From assembly GCA_016710265.1 (NCBI GenBank), contig JADJJL010000003.1, positions 343,501 through 407,500 on the forward strand: DNA of 64,000 bases, in the 5' to 3' direction. The DNA comes from Saprospiraceae bacterium (lineage in GTDB: Bacteria > Bacteroidota > Bacteroidia > Chitinophagales > Saprospiraceae). Below are positions 35,050-44,643 of this stretch, piece by piece. Position 1 is the stretch's first letter. Every line of letters begins with the position of its first letter. A model generated the notes under the pieces. That model was given only the letters and a program-made list of their open reading frames with translations, made no database searches and was not told the DNA's origin. A program made the position numbers and the translations under genes.

Positions 35050-35889
35050 TTAATCTAGTGAAGAAAGTAAAGGTATGTCAGAGTGGAACGCCAAAGTTTT
35101 AGCGCGACTAGTTTTAAATAGGGATTCTAAAAAATTATGTTTTCTTTTGACTGTAAAAATTAAATCGGCCGGGTGCTCAGAAAGAAAATGTGCAATGGCA
35201 TCTAAAAAATGGGGAGATTGGACAATTTGATAAGAGACATTGGATAAGGCACTTAAAGAGGGAGCCAAAGTAGAAGAGCAGAGTTTTTCTTGAAAATCCG
35301 GAAATTCCTCCACATTCGGAACAATGGTGCATACGGCTAAATTTGATTTAAGAGATTCTACCGTTTCTACCAATGGACTTAATACATGTTCATCGTTAAA
35401 ATCTTGACCATCATAAAAAAACACAATGTTCTTTGCTTCATGATAGCGGCATCCTGCTGGCACAATGAGGATTGGTTTTTCATATTCAGCCATCACCCTT
35501 GTCGCAGTACTGCCAATTATTTTCTCTTTGATAAAACCTTCTCCTTGCATTCCAAGGATGACCAGATTTGGTTTTAAATCCCTTGCCAAAAGTAGAATTT
35601 CCATGGTAGCTTCACCGTATCGCACTACTCCGGAAATCCCCATTCCGACATTTAGTTTGGACTCATACTTTAAAATGAGTTGATCCAGTCTTTCCTGCCA
35701 AGCATTTTTTATTTGATTGATTTCATCCACACCTGGAACAAAAACAAATGCATCCGCTGATGCAACGGGTATGGAAAAAACATTCAATAGAACAATTTGA
35801 GCGCTGTAATTTTTTCCAAACTCAATGGCGTAATCCAAAGCATTTTCTGATGCTGGACTGAAATCTATGGGACAAATAATTTGATACAT
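35050..35889 (-). CDS. Tandem-domain universal stress protein
   Basis: The 279-residue cytoplasmic protein begins with the Usp strand IICPIDFSPASENALDYAIEFGK. It carries the nucleotide-binding loop GMQGEGFIKEKIIGSTATRVM (G-x2-G-x9-G-[ST] form) near residue 120, ending with PILIVPAG. A second, diverged Usp domain occupies about residues 150-279 and lacks the loop, so it is probably a structural half. Such two-domain proteins are common in Bacteroidota and are induced by stress or starvation. It leads the leftward set with the hypothetical gene and nhaD. Confidence 0.85.
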   Translation of the reverse strand: MYQIICPIDFSPASENALDYAIEFGKNYSAQIVLLNVFSIPVASADAFVFVPGVDEINQIKNAWQERLDQLILKYESKLNVGMGISGVVRYGEATMEILLLARDLKPNLVILGMQGEGFIKEKIIGSTATRVMAEYEKPILIVPAGCRYHEAKNIVFFYDGQDFNDEHVLSPLVETVESLKSNLAVCTIVPNVEEFPDFQEKLCSSTLAPSLSALSNVSYQIVQSPHFLDAIAHFLSEHPADLIFTVKRKHNFLESLFKTSRAKTLAFHSDIPLLSSLD

Positions 35890-36094
35890 GGTCTAAGTTT
35901 GAAATGGTATGCAAGATACAAACAGACGGCTATGGTAAAGGTTGACAAGTATCAATTGCCATTATGATCTTCATCAATGCATCCATAGTTTATTATAACA
36001 TATTGAATTATAATTCTTTGGAAGTTTATTTTGCAGAGTTATAAATGGAATCATTCTATCGTCGATCCCTTCAAATTTTTTAGTCATCTGTCTT

Positions 36095-36739
36095 ATGATT
36101 AATTCTGATCTTTGCGATCAGATGTATCAGATAATTCTAGGGACCTTTATCGTAAGTTTAATGCATGCGTTGATTCCAAGTCATTGGATTCCGTTGTTGG
36201 TGATTTCCAGGACGGCAAAATGGACTAAATCTGAAACAGTACGGATCACTTTAGTGACTGGATTGGCACATGTTTTAAGTTCGTTTGCGTTGGGATTGTT
36301 GTTGGGTTGGATTGGTTTTAGTTTGAGCATTAATTTTGAAGAAGTATTGGTTTGGGCAGGACCTCTTTTGCTGATCGTAATCGGTCTTTATTTTATCTAC
36401 AGACACCACACCCACCACCATTTTCATGTAGACGATGAATTGACCCAACCTCCCATCCGAAAAAAACAGGTCGTATTGTCTTTGATGATGTTTATGATTT
36501 TATCTCCTTGTATGGAAATAGAAGTTTTCTTTTTTGCTGCAGGACAATATGGATTGTGGTATTTATTGCTTGTAGGTTTAATTTATGCATTGATCACTTT
36601 GTCCGGAATGCTTATCTGGATCCAAATTGCCTGGAAGGGATGGGAGCGATTCAACATGCATAAAATAGAACACAACGCGGGATTGTTGACTGGCTGGACG
36701 ATTGTGGCAACTGGAATTTTAGGATTTTTCCTGCATTAA
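36095..36739 (+). CDS. NicO/HupE-like metal transporter membrane protein
   Basis: The 214-residue protein has about six hydrophobic helices. Helix one carries MHALIPSHWIPLLVISR, in the manner of Ni/Co transporter (NicO, RcnA-like) and UreH-like families. A histidine-rich loop YRHHTHHHFHVDDE (near residues 102-115) sits where such transporters bind metal. A second conserved helix reads LSPCMEIEVFFFAAG. A nickel or cobalt substrate is the best guess, not proven. A shorter start at 36122 (MYQIILG) is also possible. The gene is isolated and converges on the glycosyltransferase fragment and cargo region. Confidence 0.7.
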   Translation: MINSDLCDQMYQIILGTFIVSLMHALIPSHWIPLLVISRTAKWTKSETVRITLVTGLAHVLSSFALGLLLGWIGFSLSINFEEVLVWAGPLLLIVIGLYFIYRHHTHHHFHVDDELTQPPIRKKQVVLSLMMFMILSPCMEIEVFFFAAGQYGLWYLLLVGLIYALITLSGMLIWIQIAWKGWERFNMHKIEHNAGLLTGWTIVATGILGFFLH

Positions 36740-36880
36740 ATGTAAATAATTTTACTGTTTCCTAACTTGCGTAATATATTTTGGGGATTTAGAAATTTTG
36801 ATCCATTGAAATATTGATACACTTTTTAATTCTGGAAGAAATATTTTTGAGAAATCGAGAACATAAATTAAACTTCCGGC
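36740..36880. other. Non-coding junction next to the duplicated unit
   Basis: These 141 bases separate the NicO-like gene from the glycosyltransferase fragment. I see no gene, repeat end or hairpin that would mark the duplication boundary. Confidence 0.5.
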
Positions 36881-37018
36881 CTAAGGCTTTGTAGCTCGGG
36901 ATGCAATATTCCAGTAGTTTACTTGGTGTAAATCTTGATTTCCAAATGCCTGTAAATGAGCGGCAATGGCTTTACGTTGACGTCTGGGTTTTTGGTGATA
37001 GATGAGGAGGATTTGCAT
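36881..37018 (-). pseudogene. Truncated copy of the glycosyltransferase gene (first 40 or so codons)
   Basis: From ATG 37018 the frame reads MQILLIYHQKPRRQRKAIAA and then HLQAFGNQDLHQVNYWNIA. It matches the start of the complete glycosyltransferase encoded at 44644-45951 with two changes in 39 residues (Gln for Glu, Asn for His). After NIA it diverges (SRATKP) and meets a TAG at 36881-36883. The intergenic bases between this ATG and the adjacent cargo gene (37019-37060) also match those at 45952-45993. This is a remnant of a duplicated [cargo + glycosyltransferase] unit whose second gene was deleted. Confidence 0.88.
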
Positions 37019-37060
37019 TGAGGGAAGGTTTTATCTAGTCTCCTTTAAAGAGCTTATAAA

Positions 37061-40000
37061 TTATCTAATCAGGGTAACATCGCCTTTAAACAGGAATTCT
37101 TGTGAGTTGTTGTACCTGCCTTTTATGACATAAGCATAGACACCTGTGATGCAATCTTTCCCTTTGAATCTACCATCCCAACTAAAATGAATATGAGATG
37201 AATTAAAAACCATGCTTCCCCATCGGTCATATATCTCCACGTGAAGCGATTCTACTCCTTCATGATAAAAACTGAAATGATCATTTACTAGATCATCGTT
37301 GGGAGAAAAAACATTGGGAATAAAAATTTTATGGCATAATTTTGATATTACTCTAGTTTCCAACAAGCTGTCGCATTGGTGTTGATTTTGAAACATGAGT
37401 TTATAAACTCCAGGATTGGAAATAGAATAGTTTCCAATTTTCAATATTTCACCTTCACAAAGGAAAGTATCTAAATTAAATGTAGAAGTTGGTAATACAA
37501 GCAATTGATATTTTACGGTACTATCGCAACCATCTGAATTTTGATAAATAAAAGTATACTCGCCGCCAGTTGAAAAATATTCACCATTGATTATAATTGA
37601 ATCTCCATCGCATAAGCTGAGTGCTGTGTTAGAAACGGAAACTCTAAATTGTTCTATATTGGTTAGGACAATGGAATCACATTTGCCAGGCACTCGGAGC
37701 GTATCTATATAGTTTCCTGTATTGAAATATTTATTTTTTCCAATATAAAAAGTATCACCTTGGCAAAGTTTAATAGTTTGTTGACGCAGTCCATATGGTA
37801 AAAGTTGGATGCGGTATTCAACAATGGTGTCGCAATTTACCATGGATGGTAGTGTATCTTTAAATTGTGTTTCTCCTTTGTAATAGATTCCATTCAACTG
37901 AATTGAATCACCCTGACAAATAGAGTACGACTTTTGGTCAATTTTATAATTATTGACGAAAATATTTAAAATAGTCAGGCTATCACAACCATGAATATTT
38001 TGATTTGAAAATTTATATTGTCCTTGAGCAAAAAATTTGGAATTGTCTACGATGATGGTATCTCCATGGCAAATATGATAATCTTTGTATATTGAGTCGG
38101 TAGGAAGCTCAATAATACTGATATTATAAATGGAATCACAATGACCTACAGCCATTATTGTGTCTGCAAATTGACCAGATGTTGAATAAGTTTTGTTTCC
38201 AATGAAAATTGATTCTCCTCTGCATATTTCCATTGATATGTTTCTCTTGCTATAAGGTAGATATTGAACATTGTAATTAACGATGGTATCACAATAGTCA
38301 ACAGATGTGTTAGTATCTACAAAGCTTATTTCATTTTTAAAGTAAATGCCATTAATCAGAATTGAATCACCATGGCAAATGGTGTAGGACTTTTGATCAA
38401 AATTGTAATAGTTAATAATAATATTTACAAATGTAATACTGTCACAACCATACATATTTTGATCCTTCAATTCAAACTGTCCTTCTGTAAAATATTTATG
38501 GTTTTCTATATTGATTGTATCTCCATAACATAATTGATATTCCTTGTTTATTGAATCAATAGGTAGTTCAATAATACTGATATTATAAATCGAATCGCAC
38601 TGGCCTGGAGTCCTTAGGGTATCTGTAAACTGACCAGATGTTGAATAAGTTTTATTTCCAATGATGATCGATTTCCCTTTGCATAACTGTGCAGATATAT
38701 TTATCTGTCCAGGGGGGTGTATTAGAATGTTGTAATTTATAAGAGTGTCACAATCATCAATAGATGAAATGGTATCAACAAAGCTAATTTCATTTTTATA
38801 GTAAATTCCATTAATCAAAACGGAATCACCTTGACAAATAAAATATGTGAAGTCTATATTGGGTGCAGGTATGACTTTAAAGATTATAGAATCAATTAGA
38901 TTGCAATTGCCATTTTGTAATTTATAATGTAAAATATTAATAGAATTGGGTGGTATAATAGAAAAATCTAATGTTGATATTTTTTTTCCGTTTAGTTCAA
39001 AAGTCCCACCTGCAGGAGAACCCATGGAACTTAAGTCGATTGGATTGCTATTTGAGCAATAGACGCTATCAATACCTTGAATTTTAGCACCACTGCCACC
39101 TGTAGTGTAATTTCTCTGGAATACAGAATCAATACTGTTAGGTGAACAAAGAATATCATTAAATAGTAAACAATTGGTTTTACTCAATTCAATACCCAAC
39201 TGGAATTGTTGAATATTTTTTTTAATCTCAGTTGAATGTGAAATTTGTTGAACTTCAATTGGGATAACCTCTAAAGAAATCGGATTTGAGCCACAATAAT
39301 AAAGGTTCCTATTTAATGTATGATATGATAAACTATTATTTTGAAAATTATAAGCACCCACCATAAATTGGGTACCGAATTGAAAAACATCAGGGTGTCT
39401 TAAATTAAGATTGGTATTAGAAGATTTAATTATATTATTTGAAGAATCAAGTGAAAATAAAATTAGTGAATTTCCAATTTCAGAATATGATTGTGTGGCA
39501 GAAATATATACCTCTTCATCTTTTTCAAAAGCTCCTACAGTATTCAAAAATATGCCATTGGTGCTAATTATTTTATTGGATTTAAGAATTTCACCAGATC
39601 CATTTATTTCAATTATGAGTCCACTCATTTCACTTGGATTGGGGTTATTTGCATTTTTGTCATCTCCAAATCTACCCATTACAAGATATTTATCTTTTTT
39701 AAGTCTATCAATAGTAACACCATAAATACCATATCTTGAAGGATATGAATCATCGACAGTTATTAATTTTGACCATTCTATATTGCCCAATGAATCAATT
39801 TTAACAATCCAGGTTGAACTTCTATCTTGAGTTTGAATATTTGGCCCGGTGCCTGTGGCTATAAATCCATTGTCGTCGGTGTGACAAGAACCAAATAAAC
39901 CATAGTAATCTCCGAAGCTAACATTTACATTATTTTGGTTTATTATATTTCCATTAGGGCCAAGTACCATATAAAAAGTTGTTTGACTAGTTTGGCCAAA

Positions 40001-40474
40001 ATTGTCCAAACTTAAAATAAAAATATTGCCTGAAGGGGAAATTGATATAGAGCTCAATTCATGTGTGTTATTACTTTGAAAATATTTACTCCATAAAAGA
40101 TCGCCATCCGGATTCAATTTTGTAACGAAGATGAAATTATTCCGCAATTTACCCAGAATGACTAAGTTGCCAAAATTATCAGATTTTACAAAGTGAATTG
40201 AACTTACAGTTGATAAATTAATTTTGCAAGTAATATTAACCAATGGGTGTAATTCTTTATTTAGTTTTAGCACAGTAAAGCCCGTTAGTTCGGGGTTAAC
40301 AATCCATAGATTATTGGATGAGTCGGAAGCAAAATAATTAGTAGTTTTAGTCCTTGTTGTAAACCCGGGAAAGTTTATTTTAAATTCTGAAGTAATTAAT
40401 CCTTGTGAATTTACTTCATTAAATGCGTAACAAGAACCTAATATTAAATATATTAATAGAATTTTGTTTCTCAT
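37061..40474 (-). CDS. T9SS type B cargo with ten cysteine-pair repeats (intact paralogue)
   Basis: The 1137-residue protein has a signal peptide (MRNKILLIYLILGSCYAFNEVNSQ). An N-terminal propeller-like region (about residues 25-450) has phrases such as LNPDGDLLWSKYF and TDDNGFIATGTG. About ten repeats of roughly 51 residues follow, each with CxGD/E near the start and CDS/CDT about 28 residues later. Three repeat subtypes alternate: NGIYYKNEISFVDT, IGNKTYSTSGQF and GQYKFSNQNIHG. A gliding-motility-type CTD (IPNVFSPNDDLVNDHF ... IYDRWGSMVF ... GDVTLIR) ends it. Export by T9SS is expected and the cysteine pairs probably form disulfides outside the cell. It is paralogous to the broken gene at 45994-49032. 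No PorP/SprF-type partner gene lies beside it. Confidence 0.85.
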   Translation of the reverse strand: MRNKILLIYLILGSCYAFNEVNSQGLITSEFKINFPGFTTRTKTTNYFASDSSNNLWIVNPELTGFTVLKLNKELHPLVNITCKINLSTVSSIHFVKSDNFGNLVILGKLRNNFIFVTKLNPDGDLLWSKYFQSNNTHELSSISISPSGNIFILSLDNFGQTSQTTFYMVLGPNGNIINQNNVNVSFGDYYGLFGSCHTDDNGFIATGTGPNIQTQDRSSTWIVKIDSLGNIEWSKLITVDDSYPSRYGIYGVTIDRLKKDKYLVMGRFGDDKNANNPNPSEMSGLIIEINGSGEILKSNKIISTNGIFLNTVGAFEKDEEVYISATQSYSEIGNSLILFSLDSSNNIIKSSNTNLNLRHPDVFQFGTQFMVGAYNFQNNSLSYHTLNRNLYYCGSNPISLEVIPIEVQQISHSTEIKKNIQQFQLGIELSKTNCLLFNDILCSPNSIDSVFQRNYTTGGSGAKIQGIDSVYCSNSNPIDLSSMGSPAGGTFELNGKKISTLDFSIIPPNSINILHYKLQNGNCNLIDSIIFKVIPAPNIDFTYFICQGDSVLINGIYYKNEISFVDTISSIDDCDTLINYNILIHPPGQINISAQLCKGKSIIIGNKTYSTSGQFTDTLRTPGQCDSIYNISIIELPIDSINKEYQLCYGDTINIENHKYFTEGQFELKDQNMYGCDSITFVNIIINYYNFDQKSYTICHGDSILINGIYFKNEISFVDTNTSVDYCDTIVNYNVQYLPYSKRNISMEICRGESIFIGNKTYSTSGQFADTIMAVGHCDSIYNISIIELPTDSIYKDYHICHGDTIIVDNSKFFAQGQYKFSNQNIHGCDSLTILNIFVNNYKIDQKSYSICQGDSIQLNGIYYKGETQFKDTLPSMVNCDTIVEYRIQLLPYGLRQQTIKLCQGDTFYIGKNKYFNTGNYIDTLRVPGKCDSIVLTNIEQFRVSVSNTALSLCDGDSIIINGEYFSTGGEYTFIYQNSDGCDSTVKYQLLVLPTSTFNLDTFLCEGEILKIGNYSISNPGVYKLMFQNQHQCDSLLETRVISKLCHKIFIPNVFSPNDDLVNDHFSFYHEGVESLHVEIYDRWGSMVFNSSHIHFSWDGRFKGKDCITGVYAYVIKGRYNNSQEFLFKGDVTLIR

Positions 40475-40597
40475 GATAAGTATACTATATGATAAAAAAA
40501 TTCTCGCTTTTAGGGGTGTAAATATACTTTAAATATCAATTTATGTATTAAAATGTAGTATTTTTAACTAAAATCAAAAAGTAATTTTTCTAGTTTA

Positions 40598-41650
40598 TTA
40601 ATAATCAACTCCTAATATATTTTTATGTTTCTCAATACAAGATTTAATAAATAGAATATTACTTTTCGTCCATTCAATGGTTTTCTTAAGGCCAACTTCT
40701 GCATCCGTATGCGCTTCAAAGTTTAATATTTCTTTTGATTTTACAGTGCTTCCAAATCGCTTGATGGAAGTATCCCAATCCCTTCTTGGAAGAATTTCAA
40801 GAGTGGATTTACTATCCGTTAATTTTAAAATTAATTCAGCCCATTCTTTGATGGTGGTTTCTTTTCCGCTGGCAAGATTATAAACATCGCCTGCCGATCC
40901 AAATTCTGCACATGAGATCAAACCACGGACAATGTCGTCTACAAATATAAAATCCCTTGATCCTGATCCCGCATTTTCCAATTGCATCGGCATTCCCATG
41001 ATGGCTTTGTAAATAAAAGTGGGTGTGACATTTCTCCACACGGTTGCTGGAGTTCCCCTCCATTGACCAGCACCTAACACTTCTCCCGGACCATACACAT
41101 TTTGAAATCTCGCTCTGACGATCGGAGTTTGATGTTGTTTATGGTAATAGACTGCATAGAATTCTCCAACAATTTTAGAAATACTATAAGGGCTATCCAT
41201 CTTTAAAGAAACGATGTCTTCCTCAACTGTTGCACTTGCTTCAAGTACGGATTTTTCAGCGACTGCACATCCAGCTGCAGAATACACGATTTTTTTTACC
41301 CTTTGATCATTTTTAAATTTGTCAAAAAGTTTGATCGAGGTGATTAAATTATTGTCATGGTCAGCAATTGGATCATGTATCGAACTTTGATTGCCGTGGT
41401 AAGTAGAGAGATGAAAAATATAATCCACACCTTCGGAATATAATTTTTCTAAAATTGCATCATCAGCAATAGTGCCTTGAATAAAATCAACATTTGGAAT
41501 TCCTTGGATATTTTCTTTTTCTGAAGACATTAAATTGTCCACCACAAAAATTGTTGCAGGAAACTGCGAAGAAATAGCCTTGGTTAAATTGCTCCCTACA
41601 AATCCTGCTCCTCCTGCAATGAGGATTTTTTTATTTTCAAATATTGACAT
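40598..41650 (-). CDS. NAD-dependent sugar epimerase/dehydratase (extended SDR)
   Basis: The 350-residue protein has the Rossmann motif ILIAGGAGFVGSNL near the N-terminus and the catalytic YSISK (Tyr and Lys) in the middle. The segment RARFQNVYGPGEVLGAGQWRG, with DFIFVDDIVRGLI after it, is typical of UDP-glucose 4-epimerase-like enzymes acting on nucleotide sugars. The exact substrate is not readable. It is the last gene of a leftward operon, five bases after the second epimerase gene. The cargo gene at 40474 follows after 123 bp. Confidence 0.85.
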   Translation of the reverse strand: MSIFENKKILIAGGAGFVGSNLTKAISSQFPATIFVVDNLMSSEKENIQGIPNVDFIQGTIADDAILEKLYSEGVDYIFHLSTYHGNQSSIHDPIADHDNNLITSIKLFDKFKNDQRVKKIVYSAAGCAVAEKSVLEASATVEEDIVSLKMDSPYSISKIVGEFYAVYYHKQHQTPIVRARFQNVYGPGEVLGAGQWRGTPATVWRNVTPTFIYKAIMGMPMQLENAGSGSRDFIFVDDIVRGLISCAEFGSAGDVYNLASGKETTIKEWAELILKLTDSKSTLEILPRRDWDTSIKRFGSTVKSKEILNFEAHTDAEVGLKKTIEWTKSNILFIKSCIEKHKNILGVDY

Positions 41651-41655
41651 TTTCC

Positions 41656-42606
41656 TTAATCCATTTTCTTTAAGTGGGTAAATGTTTGCTCAATTCCAAA
41701 TTTCTGATAGTACTTTATAGCTTGATCGACTCCATATTCAAGTGCGGTTTTAGCCTTCCAGTTAAAATGTGCTTCCGTTTTGGCAGGATCAATCAAAATC
41801 GTAAAGACATCATCTTCACCTCTTGGACGAACTTCTACTTCTTTCTCCAAACTGATGCCCAAAGATTTAATAGTTGCATCAAATAATTCTTTAATGGAAT
41901 AATCTGCTCCGGTAGCAATGTGGTAATATCCTTTTTCTCCTTTTCCGTCTAATGCTCCAAGCACAACTGCGACCAAATCATCGATGTAAATAAAATCTCT
42001 GCGTGTATCCATTACAAAGCATGCTTTGCCGGTGGTCAGTCTCTGGAAAAACGTCGGCAATGGTCCACTGATATTCCGTGGTCCATAAGCGTTTGCCAAT
42101 CTAAATGATAGAAATTCCAAGCCACTTAGTTCGATGTATTGTTCGCCGGATGTTTTACTGATGGCGTAACTGCTTCCACCCGGATAATCACCAGAAAACA
42201 ATGGATGCTTAAGAGTAATGGGTTGTTCCAATGGTTTTAATCCATAACAAAGTGAAGTTTGGAAATAAATGAATCTTTTCACTTCATTTCTTTTCGCTGC
42301 TTCCACCACGTGGATGGTTCCCAAAATATTGGTATTTACATCTTCTATCCAATTGTTTGGATCTTTATATGCGGCAGCTGCGTGAACTACCATTTCCGGT
42401 TTAAAATCGTCAAATGATTGGTTGACCAATTTGACATCTGCGATGCTACCTTCGATAATTTTTAAATTAGGATGTGGAGTCAGATTGTCTTTTCTTCCAG
42501 TCTGATAATTGTCGATGACTAGTACCTGATCTCCATTGGCCAATAAACGATCGGTGAGATGCGAACCTATAAATCCGGATCCTCCGGTAATTAATATTTT
42601 TCTCAT
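41656..42606 (-). CDS. NAD-dependent sugar epimerase/dehydratase (extended SDR)
   Basis: The 316-residue enzyme carries ILITGGSGFIGSHL for NAD binding, the catalytic YAISK, and sugar-nucleotide segments SFRLANAYGPRNISGP and DFIYIDDLVAVVL. It resembles the GDP/UDP-sugar 4-epimerase and dehydratase group found in polysaccharide clusters. It overlaps asnB by four bases, so the two genes are translationally coupled. Together with its neighbour it likely makes one nucleotide-sugar precursor for a surface glycan. Confidence 0.85.
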   Translation of the reverse strand: MRKILITGGSGFIGSHLTDRLLANGDQVLVIDNYQTGRKDNLTPHPNLKIIEGSIADVKLVNQSFDDFKPEMVVHAAAAYKDPNNWIEDVNTNILGTIHVVEAAKRNEVKRFIYFQTSLCYGLKPLEQPITLKHPLFSGDYPGGSSYAISKTSGEQYIELSGLEFLSFRLANAYGPRNISGPLPTFFQRLTTGKACFVMDTRRDFIYIDDLVAVVLGALDGKGEKGYYHIATGADYSIKELFDATIKSLGISLEKEVEVRPRGEDDVFTILIDPAKTEAHFNWKAKTALEYGVDQAIKYYQKFGIEQTFTHLKKMD

Positions 42607-44543
42607 GATATATTGATTTTATTTTGTGATGTAATATTTTCTATTGAATGATTTTGATCTAAAAATTCTTGTTGCCATAATTCCAAACATAAAAAGGCCC
42701 AGAGATTTCTTCCGAATTTACTTTCGTGGCTAATTTTATCGATGACCTTGGAATTGTCGATGTATTCTCTGTGTTTTGCTTTGCTACTATGAAACACATC
42801 ATGAATAAATTCTTTTACGGGACCTTTCTTGGACCATTCTACAAGAGGAGTTGGAAAACCCATTTTGTCTTTTCTCTGTAAAATAGAATCAGGTAAAAGC
42901 GGTTGCACTACTTTTTTAAAAATATGTTTCATGTCACCATTTTCAAACTTGATGTTGGAAGGAATGGTGGCTGCAAGTTCCACAATTTTATGGTCGAGTA
43001 GGGGAACCCTTGATTCCAGTCCATGGGCCATGCTCATGCGGTCTTCGACTTGAAGAAGTGCAGGAAGTAATGTTTTAAAATCAAAATGAGTCATTTGATC
43101 AAAATAAGATTGTTTTCCCACATTTTCTCCGTTGAATATATTCTTAAAACTAACAAACGGATTGTAATCTTCTAATAATTCCCATCGAATGGCATCACCG
43201 AGATGAGGCGCTCTGTTGATCAATCGAAAATATCGTTGATCCATTTCTTCAAAAAGTCCATCTCTCCAAAATTCTTGCAACATGGGCTTATAATTGCGCA
43301 GAGAAACCAGATTTGGAATGATGGATTCGTAGGTGACTATAAAGTTACCGTTGCCATGTGTACCATTAATCGCTGCTTTAATACATTGTTCAAAATATGC
43401 AATTAGATATCTCGTGTATCCTCCAAAAATCTCATCTCCTCCTTGTCCACCCAACACTACCTTTCGGTATTTGGATGCCAGAGATGAAACCATGTATTGC
43501 GGAAATGAACCCGGTCCTGCTACCGGAAAGTCTAAATGATAAATCACTTTTCGAATATGATCGACAAAATCATTTTCTACGATGTCGATTTGATGAAGAC
43601 TAAAACTTTTTGAATTTGCCAGATCTTCCGCATATTTACTTTCGTCATAATCTGCACTAAAAGAAAACTTCCCGGTAAACCCAAGAAATGGGTCTGCACT
43701 CATTTCTGATGCAATGGAAGCAATGGCGCTACTGTCAATTCCTCCACTCACATACGCTCCAACCGGAACATCGGATCGAAGATGAAATTTGACGGATTCA
43801 TGCAGCAATTCAGATAATTCATTTTCAAAATAGTCCGCGGTCTTTTCAAAATCCGGTTTATAACTGACTTCCCAATATCGCTGAATTGAAACACCATTGG
43901 GATTGATCTTCATATGGTGTGCAGGCAATAATTCCTTGATGTTTTGAAAAAGTGTTTTTCCATCCAAACAAAACTGGAAGGCGAGATAATCTTTCAGACC
44001 TTCACGATCGATGGTTTTTTTCTCTAAAAAAGGTAAAAGCGCTTTACATTCTGAAGCGAAATAAACGGCATCATTTTTCTCGAGAAAATACAAGGGTTTG
44101 ATTCCAAATCGATCTCTGGCGATGAACAATTCTTGGAGGTCGTCCCTCCAGATTGCAAAAGCAAACATTCCTCTGAAGCGTTCCAGACATTGATCGCCCC
44201 AATGTAAATAAGCGGCTAATATGACCTCCGTATCAGATTGCGTCCTAAATGGAAAATGTGGTCTTAATTCTTCTCTGAGTTCAATATAATTGTACAATTC
44301 TCCATTGTAGGAAATGACATATTTTCCATTTTCGAAGACCATGGGCTGTCGGCCGGTATCGGAGGTGTCGATGATGGATAATCTCCTGTGAGTGAGTCCT
44401 GTGCGAAGATTTTTGGCGAAATGATGTCCAAAACCATCGGGTCCTCTGTGCTGAATAAGTTGGTTCATATGCCCGACTTCCAACTCCATACGGGATTGAT
44501 CCCTAATAAGTTGTTTTTGATAAATTCCGGCAATTCCGCACAT
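42603..44543 (-). CDS. asnB: Glutamine-hydrolysing asparagine synthase homologue in a glycan operon
   Basis: The 646-residue protein starts MCGIAGIYQK, placing the glutaminase Cys at position 2. It has an N-terminal amidotransferase domain (RLSIIDTSDTGRQPM, ISYNGELYNYIELREEL). The C-terminal ATP-binding synthase domain has the SGGIDSSAIASIA loop and GGQGGDEIFGGY. Free asparagine synthesis is the textbook reaction. In glycan clusters, however, such homologues are thought to amidate sugar carboxylates such as uronic acids; the operon with two sugar epimerases and a glycosyltransferase favours this (inference). It is about 90 residues longer than housekeeping E. coli AsnB. Confidence 0.88.
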   Translation of the reverse strand: MCGIAGIYQKQLIRDQSRMELEVGHMNQLIQHRGPDGFGHHFAKNLRTGLTHRRLSIIDTSDTGRQPMVFENGKYVISYNGELYNYIELREELRPHFPFRTQSDTEVILAAYLHWGDQCLERFRGMFAFAIWRDDLQELFIARDRFGIKPLYFLEKNDAVYFASECKALLPFLEKKTIDREGLKDYLAFQFCLDGKTLFQNIKELLPAHHMKINPNGVSIQRYWEVSYKPDFEKTADYFENELSELLHESVKFHLRSDVPVGAYVSGGIDSSAIASIASEMSADPFLGFTGKFSFSADYDESKYAEDLANSKSFSLHQIDIVENDFVDHIRKVIYHLDFPVAGPGSFPQYMVSSLASKYRKVVLGGQGGDEIFGGYTRYLIAYFEQCIKAAINGTHGNGNFIVTYESIIPNLVSLRNYKPMLQEFWRDGLFEEMDQRYFRLINRAPHLGDAIRWELLEDYNPFVSFKNIFNGENVGKQSYFDQMTHFDFKTLLPALLQVEDRMSMAHGLESRVPLLDHKIVELAATIPSNIKFENGDMKHIFKKVVQPLLPDSILQRKDKMGFPTPLVEWSKKGPVKEFIHDVFHSSKAKHREYIDNSKVIDKISHESKFGRNLWAFLCLELWQQEFLDQNHSIENITSQNKINIS

Positions 44544-44643
44544 GATAGTTGAAATAATGTATGTAAAACGGGCGCAAAGATGCTTAAAATCTGCCTATTT
44601 TATGAGATATTATCAAGCTATAAACAAAAAAGAGCGTTAGAGA

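Noticed and set aside
40598..44543. asnB-epimerase block as a transposon between direct repeats
   Set aside because: The repeats are coding copies of cargo and glycosyltransferase genes, not insertion ends; no transposase or target-site duplication is seen.
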